Assembly: GCA_026874595.1 (NCBI GenBank)
Contig: CM049306.1
Location: forward strand, 39,868,019-39,932,018
Source: Sipunculus nudus
Taxonomy: Eukaryota > Annelida > Sipuncula > Golfingiida > Sipunculidae
Length of the DNA: 64,000 nucleotides
Direction of reading: 5' to 3'
Shown here piece after piece: positions 14,255-24,794 of this stretch. Within the stretch, counting starts at the first letter, position 1; every line of letters begins with the position of its first letter. The notes below the pieces were generated by a model, which worked only from the letters and a program-made list of their open reading frames with translations, had not been told where the DNA came from and made no database searches. The position numbers and the translations under genes are program-made.

Positions 14255-14900
14255 AATTTTTATACGCCCGTCTTATGACAGGAGTATAATGGTACACCCA
14301 CCGTCCGTCCGTCCGTTAATTTTTAGTGTCGCCGCGATAACTTACCAGGGCTTTGATGGATTTTCGCGAATCCCACCTTAAGTACTGACCAATAGATTAT
14401 CTCGCCCAAGTTCGTTCATGGGCAACGTTCAGGCATATTTGATAAGGTCACGGGTCACTCGGCTACTTTGTGGTGTCGCCGCGGTAACTAACTAAGAATA
14501 TGAAGGAATTTGATGAAACTCATCAGAAATGTTAATCAATAAAATATCTTGCCTAAGTTCGAATTCCAGCGGTATCCATGAATATTGAATGAGGTCAGAG
14601 GTCACCGCACTTTCCAAATTCCCTTTGGATTTTCATAAAACTCATTATAAATTTTTTTTCCAATAGACTTTCTCACCTGAATAAAATTCTCATCAAAATT
14701 AACGTTTATCTAGCTCAGAGGTCACCGCACTTTGGAGGTACCTTGATGTCATACAAAAATCCTATGGATTTACAAGTAACTCATTATACATATTTACCAA
14801 TAGTTCTCACCTGAATTACATTCTTATCCAAATTCACGCATAGTAAATGAGGTCAGAGGTCACCAGATACAAGAAGGGCGTATGATGCACGTTTGCGGTG
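14255..14900 (+). repeat. Dispersed repeat family A, copy 1
   Basis: Begins 'tatacgcccgtc', then 'cacccaccgtccgtccgtcc', then repeated sub-blocks of about 130-180 bp. Each sub-block carries 'gtcgccgcggtaact', 'gatttt/aaactcat' and 'gaggtcagaggtcacc'. A second copy lies at 24795-25640. It looks like a non-coding interspersed repeat with an internal tandem structure; the class is unknown. Confidence 0.7.
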
Positions 14901-15245
14901 ATGTTCCTATTTATTGTATTGTTTGTTTGATGTTTGAAATCATTTCAAAGTTCATGTTTGATATCGTTTCAAAGTTCATTACATACTCCATATCTTGCTG
15001 TTCCATGATAAATACTCAGTGATTTTGAGTACACAGACAGTACTACACAACAAAAGCAGAGTTTTAATAATATAATGACAATGAATCCCTTTCACATTAA
15101 ATATGTAAATAGGCTTTATGAAACATTAAAACGCCAATACATGCAATTGGTAGACGGAAAAACAATGGGAAAATATAAAAATACTTAGTTTCATTTTAAT
15201 TATATCATTACACAATATTTATGAACAAATTTTCGATTATCACGT

Positions 15246-16140
15246 TAATTGTTGGAGGTATCATTCTGCAGATTAAAAGGAGAGAAATATAAAATCGTAT
15301 GCTTAATAAAAAAGGAGCTGACAGTATTATTTGTTTTACAAGAAGCCCAAGCACCGACGATTATCAAGAAGAATTTAGATGAGACTGGCCTGGGATTTCG
15401 TATTTTTCCCACGGAACCAAGCTTGCACGAGGTGTAATTACATTAATTGGGAATAATCTCGAATTTAAAGAAATAAGTCGCATAATAGTTACTGCTGGAC
15501 GATTTATATTTTTAAAAGTCAAGTGCAAGGCTCAAGATTAATCCTGATAAATACTAACGCACCAAACACGGAAAAGCAACAGATAATGTTGAAATATTGG
15601 GTATTGGCTCGGAGGCACGATCTCAGAAGATATGGGGTTGAGAGTTCGATATGTGTCAAACAAAAGCTGAAGCAGATACAAACTTTACTCCTAAGCCTAA
15701 TTCAAACCAACTTATTGATTATATAAATTCTCGATATGAAATTTTAGACCTATGCAGAACGAAGAATCCGGATAGCCGACAATATATGTGGAGATCCATT
15801 AATCCTCTACGGCAACGTAGGTTAGATTACATTTTTGTTTCATCTGATTTAAATGCTGCTAAACATGATGTTGAAATAATACCCGCAATTTCGACCGACC
15901 ATTCGGAAATAGAGGCTTATTATCAGAAAATTACCCGAGGCGTAATAATCAGATCCAGGGTAAAGTGGTTTGAGAAGGGAGAACGCAGTACAAAATATTT
16001 TTTAATCTTGATAGAAGGAATAAACAAAAAAAAATTAAATATTAGAAAACTGGTAGTATATGATAAGGAAATCACTGATCCAGGTTCCAATTTGAAGGAA
16101 ATAAAATTATTTTTCTAGGAGAAATATAAAAGAGCGGATT
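15246..16140 (+). mobile_element. LINE fragment: endonuclease domain remains
   Basis: Translated in three shifting frames (15249-15437, 15523-15726, 15651-16118), this reads as the N-terminal part of a non-LTR retrotransposon ORF2. A VLQEA segment corresponds to the L-Q-E-T catalytic strand. It is followed by a diverged F-S-H-G-T/A-R-G-V region across a frameshift near 15410, LILINTNAPN, RRLDYIFVSSDL and STDHSEI (the S-D-H endonuclease motif). Then comes RSRVKWFEKGERSTKYF, typical of the linker to the RT domain. Frameshifts show it is dead. The RT domain should follow but sequence after 16140 is a (TA)n tract and unrelated DNA. An L1/Tx1-like clade is the best guess. Confidence 0.75.
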
Positions 16141-16153
16141 ATATATTATATAT

Positions 16154-16239
<86 letters not shown>
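16139..16239 (+). repeat. (TA)n(GA)n compound microsatellite
   Basis: A TA-rich tract of about 70 bp running directly into about 14 GA units, exactly at the point where the LINE fragment breaks off. Confidence 0.95.
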
Positions 16240-16241
<2 letters not shown>

Positions 16242-17715
16242 ATAAAAAAAATTCTGGTTACATTATTTCAGTACATAAAAATATAAATTTGAACATATAA
16301 TTCTTTTGCTAAATGTTATTTAAAGAAATTATAAATGTTTCTTGTGAACATAATTATTTTGGTAATTAAGGCACAAATTAGTTTGAAACCCTTTCGAAAC
16401 ATTCTAAAAGGCATATTATGGTTTATATTATATACATTTGTTTTAGATATTTTATTGATACTGAATATGCACATATAAATCACATAATACAAGCATCAGT
16501 GGGGTTAAGTGCAAGCTACTTAAAGCTTACCTCGACTCTCTCCCGAATGTTTCCATTAACAATATACGATGGCAGTATTCAGAGTGTTTGGATGTGAGTG
16601 AGTTTAGGTGAGGTAGGGTGGTATTGATGTTGGGTAAGTGAAGGCAAGTTGTAAATTTTCTTAGTAAGAATGGAAGAAATTGTTCATTTGTTCTTTTTTT
16701 TTTTAATTAAATTAATTATTTGGAAGACAAGTATTTAAAATTGTTTTTGTTTCATTTTTGTTTCAGGTCCTAGTATATTAGGACTAATTTTATGACTGAA
16801 TTATGAATATCACTTTTAGGGGAAAATATGGTGGGGTATTATTATATTTGAACCTTTTTGTGTCTTCTATGTATGAAGATACTGCTTCAAAATTTCTTCA
16901 TTTCTGATGTGGCTTGCATAGGGATTTCCATAAAGAAGTTCTTCTACAGGTATATTTAGGGGGAGATGTTTACTTCTAGAGTTGACATGGAGGTGACACT
17001 GCAGTAGGTAATGTTCTGCGTTTTCTGTTTCGAATCCACATTATATACATGTATTTTTTTTATTTAATTAGAACGTTTTTGTATATAGCATTTGCTTAAA
17101 CCTCACAAGACATGAGATTTGTATATTAAATTGTTAATTAAACAAACCCAATGGACCACTTGACAGCAACCTCGAGAACATGACCCCGTCGGAAATACTT
17201 GCATGTTTAGCATAACTTATCATATACATATATGTATGCATATGATCAAGATGTTGTGGAATATGGCAGGTCTACTTTCATCAGAGGTAGCAAAGTCTCA
17301 TGTATACTCTTACAATCCATGTTGTACAATCCATGTAAAATAAATAAAGTTTATATTAAATAGAGGCATGTTCTTTATCTTAAGATAAATACCGATTTGA
17401 ACATACCTTTTGTTATAGAATAATCTTTAGAGTAAGTTCTTTCTGTAATGTAATTGTGACGAAGAGACTATAAATCGCGTATCGAGACGCTTATATTGAA
17501 ACACACCCCCCGAATGGTTCGCCACTCATATACCCGCTAGGGTTCGCTCTCGCGTCTGGATTTATCATGGCAACGTAACTTCGAAAGTTAACTAGACTTC
17601 TTTGTAAATCATAAACAACAGTAAGTGATCTCCATCAATCCACGCGTTTTATCTGACCATAGTTCCATGCCTTTATCTGCAACAACAAAAATAAAAAAAA
17701 AAAAAAAATAATATA
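16240..17715. other. Non-coding stretch inside the LINE remnant
   Basis: A/T-rich with no recognisable gene. Holds a near-palindrome at 17218-17246 and a polyA-like tract at 17690-17709 that abuts the SINE head. Confidence 0.5.
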
Positions 17716-18005
17716 CGGCTACTGTGGTCAGGGGGATAGAGCACAGGACTCAACCACCGTAGATGGTGAATTCGAAATCCAGTCGAGAAGCGGTGGATTT
17801 TTAACCATCGGTGTGACCCAGGGTGAGTGCTCTGAAGTCTTAATAGGAAAGCTGTGCCCTCCCATTACTTGCAAACGAGTACGTATTTGGGGGTAATATA
17901 ACCTAAGAATATAGATGTCACCCACCCAAGACCCACAGGTGGGGTTGTTACCGGATCTGCTTAGCACATGGATAAAACGAGAGGACGCTTGCATGAGCAA
18001 CCGCC
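17714..18005 (+). mobile_element. tRNA-derived SINE-like element
   Basis: The first roughly 75 bp resemble a tRNA. An A-box-like segment 'tggtcagggggatagagc' is followed about 30-35 bp later by a B-box-like 'gaattcgaaatcc'. The remaining 200 bp are a GC-richer tail without coding potential. An A-rich run lies just upstream (17690-17709). Known: such heads carry internal RNA polymerase III promoters. The boundaries are approximate, no target duplication was confirmed, and the two boxes carry substitutions, so it may be inactive. Confidence 0.55.
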
Positions 18006-18177
18006 CTGTTACGTCTTGAACTGTCTAATACTGAAATAGAATTCTGTAGGTAAACGATTGCTTGAATAACGGAGGTGGATACATCATTCTAAAATTTAAA
18101 TAAAAAGTACATACAATTCCTAAATCGAAGCCTACATATATCAGGGATCCATGCATTGAGTCTTCTATAACTATGTA

Positions 18178-18361
18178 CAGTGAAACCTCGTTGTGTCGAA
18201 GTCGAAGGGACCCTCAGAAAACTTCGACACATCCGAGGTTCGACACAAGCGGGTTTAATTTGGTTATATCTTAACTAGAGTTGTCCGGAACATCGTGTCT
18301 GTAACTTCGAAATAAGCAGGCTATTCGACTTAAGCGAGTTCGACACAACGAGGTTTCACTG
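18178..18361. mobile_element. Small TA-flanked inverted-repeat element (mariner/pogo-type MITE)
   Basis: The left end begins 'cagtgaaacctcgttgtgtc' and the right end is its reverse complement ('gacacaacgaggtttcactg'). TA is on each side (18176-18177 and 18362-18363), as expected for Tc1/mariner/pogo target duplications. The element is 184 bp with no coding capacity. The interior also holds TTCGACACA-type inverted sub-repeats, so the single strand would fold into a long hairpin. Confidence 0.8.
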
Positions 18362-18641
18362 TATATGACATAGGAATAACATGTCAAATGACTCGTTGAA
18401 TATAAAGGGGCATCGAACTTTATCCATTAGCTAAATAACCTTATCTTTGTGTTTTATATTCCGTTTACACTTTTAAATTAGGAATGGCCATGCCAACAAA
18501 ACATGTAACAGTATTTCGCATATTATTATGTATATATATTGAAGAGATTGCTCTTGAGACTATACGGGCTGGTTATTCTAACACCAAGTTATCAGTATTA
18601 TCTTTTATAGTTATGTCCAAAGAAAGCCTGTTTCTTGGTGT

Positions 18642-18715
<74 letters not shown>
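18642..18715 (+). repeat. (TA)n microsatellite
   Basis: About 37 TA units, the longest TA run in the window. Open frames reading Tyr-Ile repeats across it are artefacts. Confidence 0.95.
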
Positions 18716-18718
<3 letters not shown>

Positions 18719-18763
18719 CTAAGTGAAATTCCGAAAGGACGGCGAGTACTGGATGCGACCGGT

Positions 18764-18782
18764 GGGGGGGGGGGGGGGGGGG
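18764..18782 (+). repeat. PolyG homopolymer
   Basis: About 19 G in a row, followed by a GC-rich segment ending 'ggctgcgcccctg' that resembles a hAT-type terminus. Confidence 0.9.
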
Positions 18783-18934
18783 CCCTGCGGCCCCCCTCTG
18801 GCTGCGCCCCTGAATTCAAAATATGGAAACCAAGAGCCTTGGCAATTTTTTGCAGGAATGTAATTGTGAAAACGTTCGGAGTGTCTAAGGGACTATGTAT
18901 TATGTATAAGTGGATCCACCTTTCGGTTTTATGA

Positions 18935-19311
18935 AGAAGATATACAGTTGTATCGTGGATTTCATATGGTATGGAAGGAAACCAAAACTTAAATATGAGG
19001 TACTTATCAGTGAGCAGGAAAACGGCGGCATTTATTTATCATAAATTTAAAGTGTTTGAGAAAGTCAGACAGTTACTTGTTTAACCAGAATGAAAAAGTT
19101 GAAAAATACAAAAATTAAAGCAATCCGTGATCACTATTCCTACAGAATAGGTGGCATGAAAAATATGGGTTCGTATTTTAATGGTAGCATTATACAGAGA
19201 AAAAATCCTAAATTAAATGATAATTGTTTCAAAGTATGGACAAAGTTTAGCTCAAATGAGCCAACTAAAATAGAGGCTACTTTGCTTCAACAGGTAGGGA
19301 ATAATAAGTAA
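18935..19311 (+). mobile_element. LINE fragment: post-RT region
   Basis: One frame at about 18945-19040 reads FIWYGRKPKLKYEVLI then ENGGIYL, the W-x-G/K-R-P and G-G-L motif found just after the RT domain in many LINE ORF2 proteins. After a frame change, 19090-19311 continues with K/R-rich sequence ending at a stop. The fragment is interrupted and non-functional. It probably belongs to the same element as 15246-16140, with the RT domain missing. Confidence 0.65.
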
Positions 19312-19319
19312 ATACAAAT

Positions 19320-19870
19320 AACAACAATTTGATTTGTACATTTCAGAAACTGTTATAATAAAATAAGGAAATTATTTTACCATAAATACTGCCGGATTTA
19401 GCCTGAGTCAAAAACGTTGTTAGCTAGAGCTGCTGTTTCCTCTGTTTGACGCCTGTGTCTCTTGGAACCCTTGGCTGTAGATGTAGTTTTATACAACAGC
19501 ACACGTAAATGAAATCGCGCCAGATGCCGCATCCATACGACCCACTTGCTGGCCCAGCGATACCCACAAAGACTTCAATGATGCAAATACCCTGATCATT
19601 TACATCTGCATGGCTTTCGCTGGGTCATTAGCAGCTGATACACCAGCACTCCAGAGTAGCCAAGGCCGGACATCCTCCGACTACCTGTGGCGACATGTCG
19701 GGTCGCTGGTGCACTTTACATGCACATAATGATATGTGAAGTCCACAGGGCACGTAATTTAAACAGACGGGTGTTAAATCAATGTTCTGTACAGGGGTAA
19801 TCTTACAACACTGTTGTGTATATAAAAACACGCAAGGTTGTGCAGAAATACATAAGTTTATAACAGTGTA
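19320..19870. repeat. Probable insertion between LINE pieces
   Basis: Roughly 540 bp of moderately GC-rich, CpG-containing sequence separates two LINE pieces that should be adjacent. No open frame or terminal inverted repeat was seen. It may be another SINE-like repeat; the class is not recognised. Confidence 0.35.
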
Positions 19871-19879
19871 CTATAATTG

Positions 19880-20150
19880 ACTTGTCAAAATAGATTTCAG
19901 ATTGATTTATAAATATATTATACAAAAAAAGACTGATGAGCCAGTGAATAAAGAAAAACTAAAATGGTTTAATCCAGAGTTTGATTGGAGAGATGCAGCT
20001 CTTAACGTACACAACGTTACTTCCGATACGTATATACGTCAGTTCCAGTTTAGAACACTGCACGATAAATTCATTAAAATGCGTCTGTGCATTAATGTGA
20101 CTACCCGCAGGTTAAGTGCGCACTGCGCGGCACTCATCAGGTGACTGAAT
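19880..20150 (+). mobile_element. LINE fragment: C-terminal region
   Basis: 19902-20144 reads KLKWFNPEFDWRD followed by YIRQFQFRTLHDKFI. This is the W-x(n)-W and Q-F/Y-R-x-x-H pattern near the C-terminus of LINE ORF2 proteins. It has no complete frame. The hAT-like element at 20184 follows after a short gap. Confidence 0.6.
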
Positions 20151-20175
20151 GGTGTTGGTTTGTGTTTGTTAATGT

Positions 20176-21721
20176 ATGGGTGCTAGGGCCCTGCGCGGGG
20201 CGGGTTTTGATCCGCAGCCCGCGGGGGCCCGCAGCCCGCGGTCCCCAGCGGGCCCCCGCACAGTATTCTTTGCGGGGCGGGGCGGGCTAGAGCTAAGAAA
20301 GTGCGGGGCGGGGCGGGCCGTGATGAAGTCTATGCAGGGCGGGGCGGGCTGCGGGTTGATGATCTGGCAGTTCAGTAGAACATGAATATAAAATTATACT
20401 ATCATTTGAAGACATATAAATTTTGTATACAATGTCTTCAGGTGTCGTAAAATAAGTTATGTGAAAAAATAAATTTGAATGAATTTCAATTTGTTCCTGT
20501 TAACCCCTTTCACTGACTAACAGTTGTAACAACACTTTGCAAATGTGTCTTTCCTAGGTATAACATCAAATTGTTATGCAAAATAGATGATGCATCATTT
20601 ATTTGATTTTAAACAATTGTCCTTGCAATTGAAGCTGGTCAAAACTTTGTTTAAAGATACCTGGCCTGATGTTGTATATATGGACTGTAACCCTGTACTT
20701 GTGTCAGGTCTCACATATTACATAATATGGCTAGGAGTGACAAGGACTTGATTACCTTTGATCTTGTGACAGAAAGTGTGTGGCTACAGCTGGCTCTGTA
20801 GGTGACTAGAACTCCTCAAAGCCTAAGGTTGACTCCTTATCTGATTGTAACTCCATGTGCTGTCTAATTGTAACTGACATTGAACACTGGCTGGTCCAGT
20901 CCCTGTTTGGGCACAGCATATAATTTGGTGATGATTGCTATAAAAAACAAGGCTCTGGTCATGTCTATCTCAATGAACATCCTGAACCTAAAACCACATT
21001 GGTCAGATTACCCCTTTACTCCCTTGACATGATTAGTCTCAGAATCAGCTAATTAGCAGATTATAACTGAAACGATTTTAACCAGCAACACATCTCAGTA
21101 GTTTGATGGTTTGTGATTAGCCAATACTATTCTAAAGGGTAACTTTGGGTAAACATACTCAGAAGAAATCTAATTTTTTCTTTACTTTTTTAATATATTA
21201 AAGTAGAAACAGACACAATAAACCAAACGTTTGTTTATTTCCCCCGGAAAATATGAAAACATATTTAAGGTGTGTTAAATTATTATGTATATATCAAATC
21301 CATTTAACCAATCAAACATGTCTTTAAAAATATTTCATGAATTATGGTTGGAATGATTGCAAAAACGTACTAAAATTAATTTTTCATCCCAATAATCTAA
21401 CATTCCATATATATTAATAATAAGTGTGGCTTATGTATGTGCTGTAAAATAATCTTCATATGTTAACCTGTGAATCCGAAAACTTTTTTATAATTATTTT
21501 GCGGGCTGGACTGCGGGCGGGAAACTTGAAAAATGCGGGGCGGGTGCGGTCTGAAAGAAAATTTTGCGGGGCGGGTGCGGGCTCAAAGAATTATAGTAAC
21601 TGCGGGGCGGGGCGGGCTGAATTTTTTTCTTTGAGTGCGGGGCGGGCTGCGGGCTGACAGGGCATGATGCGGGGCGGGTGCGGGTTCAATTTTTCGGCCC
21701 GCGCAGGGCCCTAATGGGTGC
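20176..21721. mobile_element. hAT-like non-autonomous DNA transposon with 8-bp target duplication
   Basis: The element spans 20184-21713. Both ends carry a perfect 16-bp terminal inverted repeat (tagggccctgcgcggg). It is flanked by a perfect 8-bp duplication, atgggtgc, at 20176-20183 and 21714-21721; 8-bp duplications are the hallmark of the hAT superfamily. Subterminal zones (20190-20365 and 21500-21690) hold many copies of 'tgcggggcggg', likely transposase binding repeats. The central kilobase is A/T-rich with no transposase open frame, so it is non-autonomous. It sits at the end of the LINE remnant. Confidence 0.9.
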
Positions 21722-22282
21722 ATATGCGAGATTCCACAGGAATTATGATGTGGCATCCTCAAAAAAGGCCTCCATAATATAACAACGACCATCATCACAC
21801 CGATTTATTAATTCTCTGAATAATACGATTCAGTGTGAGGATACCAGCGAAACCAGCAGTGTGCGGATAACGCATTTATCCTGAATGGCTCTCCCTGTGT
21901 AGCTTTGCATGCGCTCACTCGTCCCCTGTGTATCATGCCCCGTTGATCACTTAGGCAAAAAAGGGTATGGTTCTCATGCATTTTTTTTCAAAAATCGGTG
22001 CGGACGGGCGAGGTTTTCTTATTACCTTTTTTGTATGTTTCGATAAAATGTCATATGATCAGGACACAGCATAATAACATATTTTTTTTCTAAACAGTAC
22101 TACATAACAAAGGAAGACTTATCAAATCTGAAGATCAAAATCAAAAGCAAAAGTTTTGATGGGGGTCGGGGAGGGGTTAAAATTGACGCGGGTGGTGCCT
22201 GAGACCCATATCTTTAATTTTGTTGGCCTTACTTGTTTTTTTTCCTACAAAATGATATGTGTTATTCACCTTTCTTTTTCAG

Positions 22283-23956
22283 ATGATGTCTTTGTTTCGT
22301 CGCTACGTTGCTTGGATTATTATCGTCACCATAATAACAATCGCAATAAAATACTTTTTGAGTGAGAAACATATATATAGCGAGAATATGAAGACTGCAA
22401 TGAAACAATCTTATACGTCTCCGCTAGATACACTATACAACATTGCCGCTCTGGATAACCGAGAGTGGCAGCACTTGTCAGCCATGATGCTGAAACCCGC
22501 GCACTTCACTGATAAGCTCCAAGACAAAAAGAAAACAGTTTTGCTTACATCAGTGGAACATCTTCAAGAAAAAACAAACAACACCACTTTAAACCCGGGG
22601 AAGATTTTCTGTATACACCATGATGGACCCATTGAATCTAAGCTTCGCCTGTATAACTCTTATATAGAAAAGTCACGTGATAAAATTTTGAGTACGGCAA
22701 GCGGTAAAAAATCCAACCCATTAATTTCCAAAAAAATAATTGTGGGGTTTAATACACATTTTATAAATGAACTAATGGCCTTGCCAACAGTGACAACCAT
22801 CGTCCTTCCATGGAAAAATGCATCGAAGAGTAACCTGCCGATTGTAAACTATTACAAATGGATGGCAGACCATGAGGTTTTCTCAGTTGTCCAAAAGTTT
22901 TTTGGACCACCGGGATCTTACTGGATATCCAGCCATACCCCGCTAAACCAGACGACCAGCGCGGGTCCTTTTAGTGAAGCAGCATTAAGTCTGCGACCTT
23001 GGGATTTCAAAATACCGAACAGCAAACCAATGCGAGATGATACATGTACTGAATATAATACCTTTATATCTCTAATGGAAAACGCCCGCGTTACACCGAT
23101 CGGTATAGTCATGGCAACCGGCCACGTAATCCGACCTTTCGCCGCCTTTGACATAGAGAATGATCCGAAGAACAAAACAAAGATAAAGACCTTCAAGGAA
23201 GTGTTTGTTATCACTCAACGGTTTCCTGCGCATTATTACCACAAGAATGTTGATATGGTGCCGCGTTTAGTTCCGTATTTGCCGCTTCTGAGAAGAAATA
23301 AACATATATACATCCACATTGGGCCTTCTACGACCTACCCAGAATTGTTCTTTGAGATAATCGGCTTGCCCAAGGATAGGTTTATCCGTGGTCACGTGGA
23401 GGCTGAATTATTATATTTTCCTGAACCAAGTTATATACATTCCCCTATACCTCTTGGAATTCAGATGCTATCGGCGCATTACACGCAAGTCATGACGAAA
23501 ATGTTCGGAGAGCAGACTCCAGATACTGTTGTTTTAATTAAAAGGACACGAAAAAGAATCATGGCAAACAACGAGCACCTGCGTGACGTTATAATGAATA
23601 TGGCGCAAGTACATGGACTACGTTTTGTGGAATTTTCAGACCAACCCGTTTGGTCGTACGTTGAAACTCTTAAATTGTTTCGACGGGCAGTGATGGTAAT
23701 AGGGGCTCATGGCGCTGGCTTCACTAACCTACTTTATTGCCATCCAGGTGTTTTTGTGATAGAAATATTTTGTGAGACTCCAAAAACCTATTTGAGTATC
23801 CCTCATTTGTCCTACCATCTAGGACACCATTATTATGGGCTGGCGTCAGCTGGCCAGGAGTGTCCCCGTAGTGTCACTGCACCGATGACGAAGTTACTCA
23901 ATCTTCTTGAAAATATTATGCCAACTGTTGTGGAAGAGTATCGTTCCAAAGTTTAA
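22283..23956 (+). CDS. Family GT61 (DUF563) glycosyltransferase, type II membrane protein
   Basis: Uninterrupted 557-codon frame. The ATG at 22283 directly follows a polypyrimidine tract and AG (22281-22282), so a 5' exon, probably non-coding, is likely. An in-frame ATG 24 nt upstream would lie in that intron. Residues about 8-25 (WIIIVTIITIAIKYF) form a signal-anchor after a short Arg-containing N-terminus, placing the enzyme in the ER/Golgi lumen. The C-terminal domain shows GT61 features: IKRTRKRIMANN, then VIGAHGAGFTNLLYCHPGVF and a VIEIF strand with a downstream HYYGL. N-glycosylation sequons are present. Known relatives include EOGT, POMGNT2 and plant xylosyl- or arabinosyltransferases. 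The GAHGAG form is nearer the EOGT/plant type, but donor and acceptor cannot be assigned. An ATTAAA lies at 24208-24213. Confidence 0.85.
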   Translation: MMSLFRRYVAWIIIVTIITIAIKYFLSEKHIYSENMKTAMKQSYTSPLDTLYNIAALDNREWQHLSAMMLKPAHFTDKLQDKKKTVLLTSVEHLQEKTNNTTLNPGKIFCIHHDGPIESKLRLYNSYIEKSRDKILSTASGKKSNPLISKKIIVGFNTHFINELMALPTVTTIVLPWKNASKSNLPIVNYYKWMADHEVFSVVQKFFGPPGSYWISSHTPLNQTTSAGPFSEAALSLRPWDFKIPNSKPMRDDTCTEYNTFISLMENARVTPIGIVMATGHVIRPFAAFDIENDPKNKTKIKTFKEVFVITQRFPAHYYHKNVDMVPRLVPYLPLLRRNKHIYIHIGPSTTYPELFFEIIGLPKDRFIRGHVEAELLYFPEPSYIHSPIPLGIQMLSAHYTQVMTKMFGEQTPDTVVLIKRTRKRIMANNEHLRDVIMNMAQVHGLRFVEFSDQPVWSYVETLKLFRRAVMVIGAHGAGFTNLLYCHPGVFVIEIFCETPKTYLSIPHLSYHLGHHYYGLASAGQECPRSVTAPMTKLLNLLENIMPTVVEEYRSKV

Positions 23957-24794
23957 ATATCCTTCAAAATTATATATATATATATATATATTCAGATTAT
24001 TTAATTCCATAATATTTAAGAATCTTCTATTCCATTTGAATTCAATCTCATTGGCTTGGAGAAGATATCAGTTCCAATCGGATTAATATAATTTACATAA
24101 AATTCATTGGAATACCAGAATTACATTGGAGAGTGTTCAGCTGGGATGAGTCCTTTTACGTTTGTGCTGTTACTTTTAAAATACTTTATATGCCCTGTCA
24201 CTATTTGATTAAAATGCACAATTTACATTATATTACTTTAACATGGACTATTTCTTGGTTTCTAGAACTATTAAGCTATGCTTTTTTTCCCATATATATA
24301 AGCTAAGAAGTCGGCGCGAATAGTTTTTTGGTGTGTTTTTCCGTACATGCACGCGAAGTGACATGCGATTTGTAGTCTTTATTGCATAATTACATTAAAA
24401 AAGTTGGTTTTATTTGGTGGCTTTTTCCAAAGAACTCTACACATTTTAAAAAAATGTTCGGTATAATATAAGTTTCTACAAATATAAAAATGGGTTATAT
24501 ATTGAAACAAATATTGTGTCGGCCTCAACTTTTTTCATTACGTCATTGTTACATGAACGTGTGTTTATTATTAAATATGATATTATTCTTTTAACACTTG
24601 TTATCTTTGGTAAATTTAATGTATAAAATCTGATTATCTGTTAGATATTCACATTATATGTATACCTAGTTTTTCACTTTAAAGGTGACGATCATTCATT
24701 ATGTGCTGCAATTATGATAGAATGTTATTGCTATAAATTATATGTTCTGTTTTAATACAATTATTGCATGAATCAATATGATTGCTTTCTTTTT
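23957..24794. other. 3' flank of the GT61 gene
   Basis: A/T-rich with a (TA)n run at about 23970-23991 and an ATTAAA polyadenylation-like signal at 24208-24213. No other gene seen. Confidence 0.5.

Noticed and set aside
18598-18934. Open frames on both strands across the long TA tract and polyG run
   Set aside because: Alternating Ile/Tyr and Gly/Pro runs are produced by the repeats themselves.
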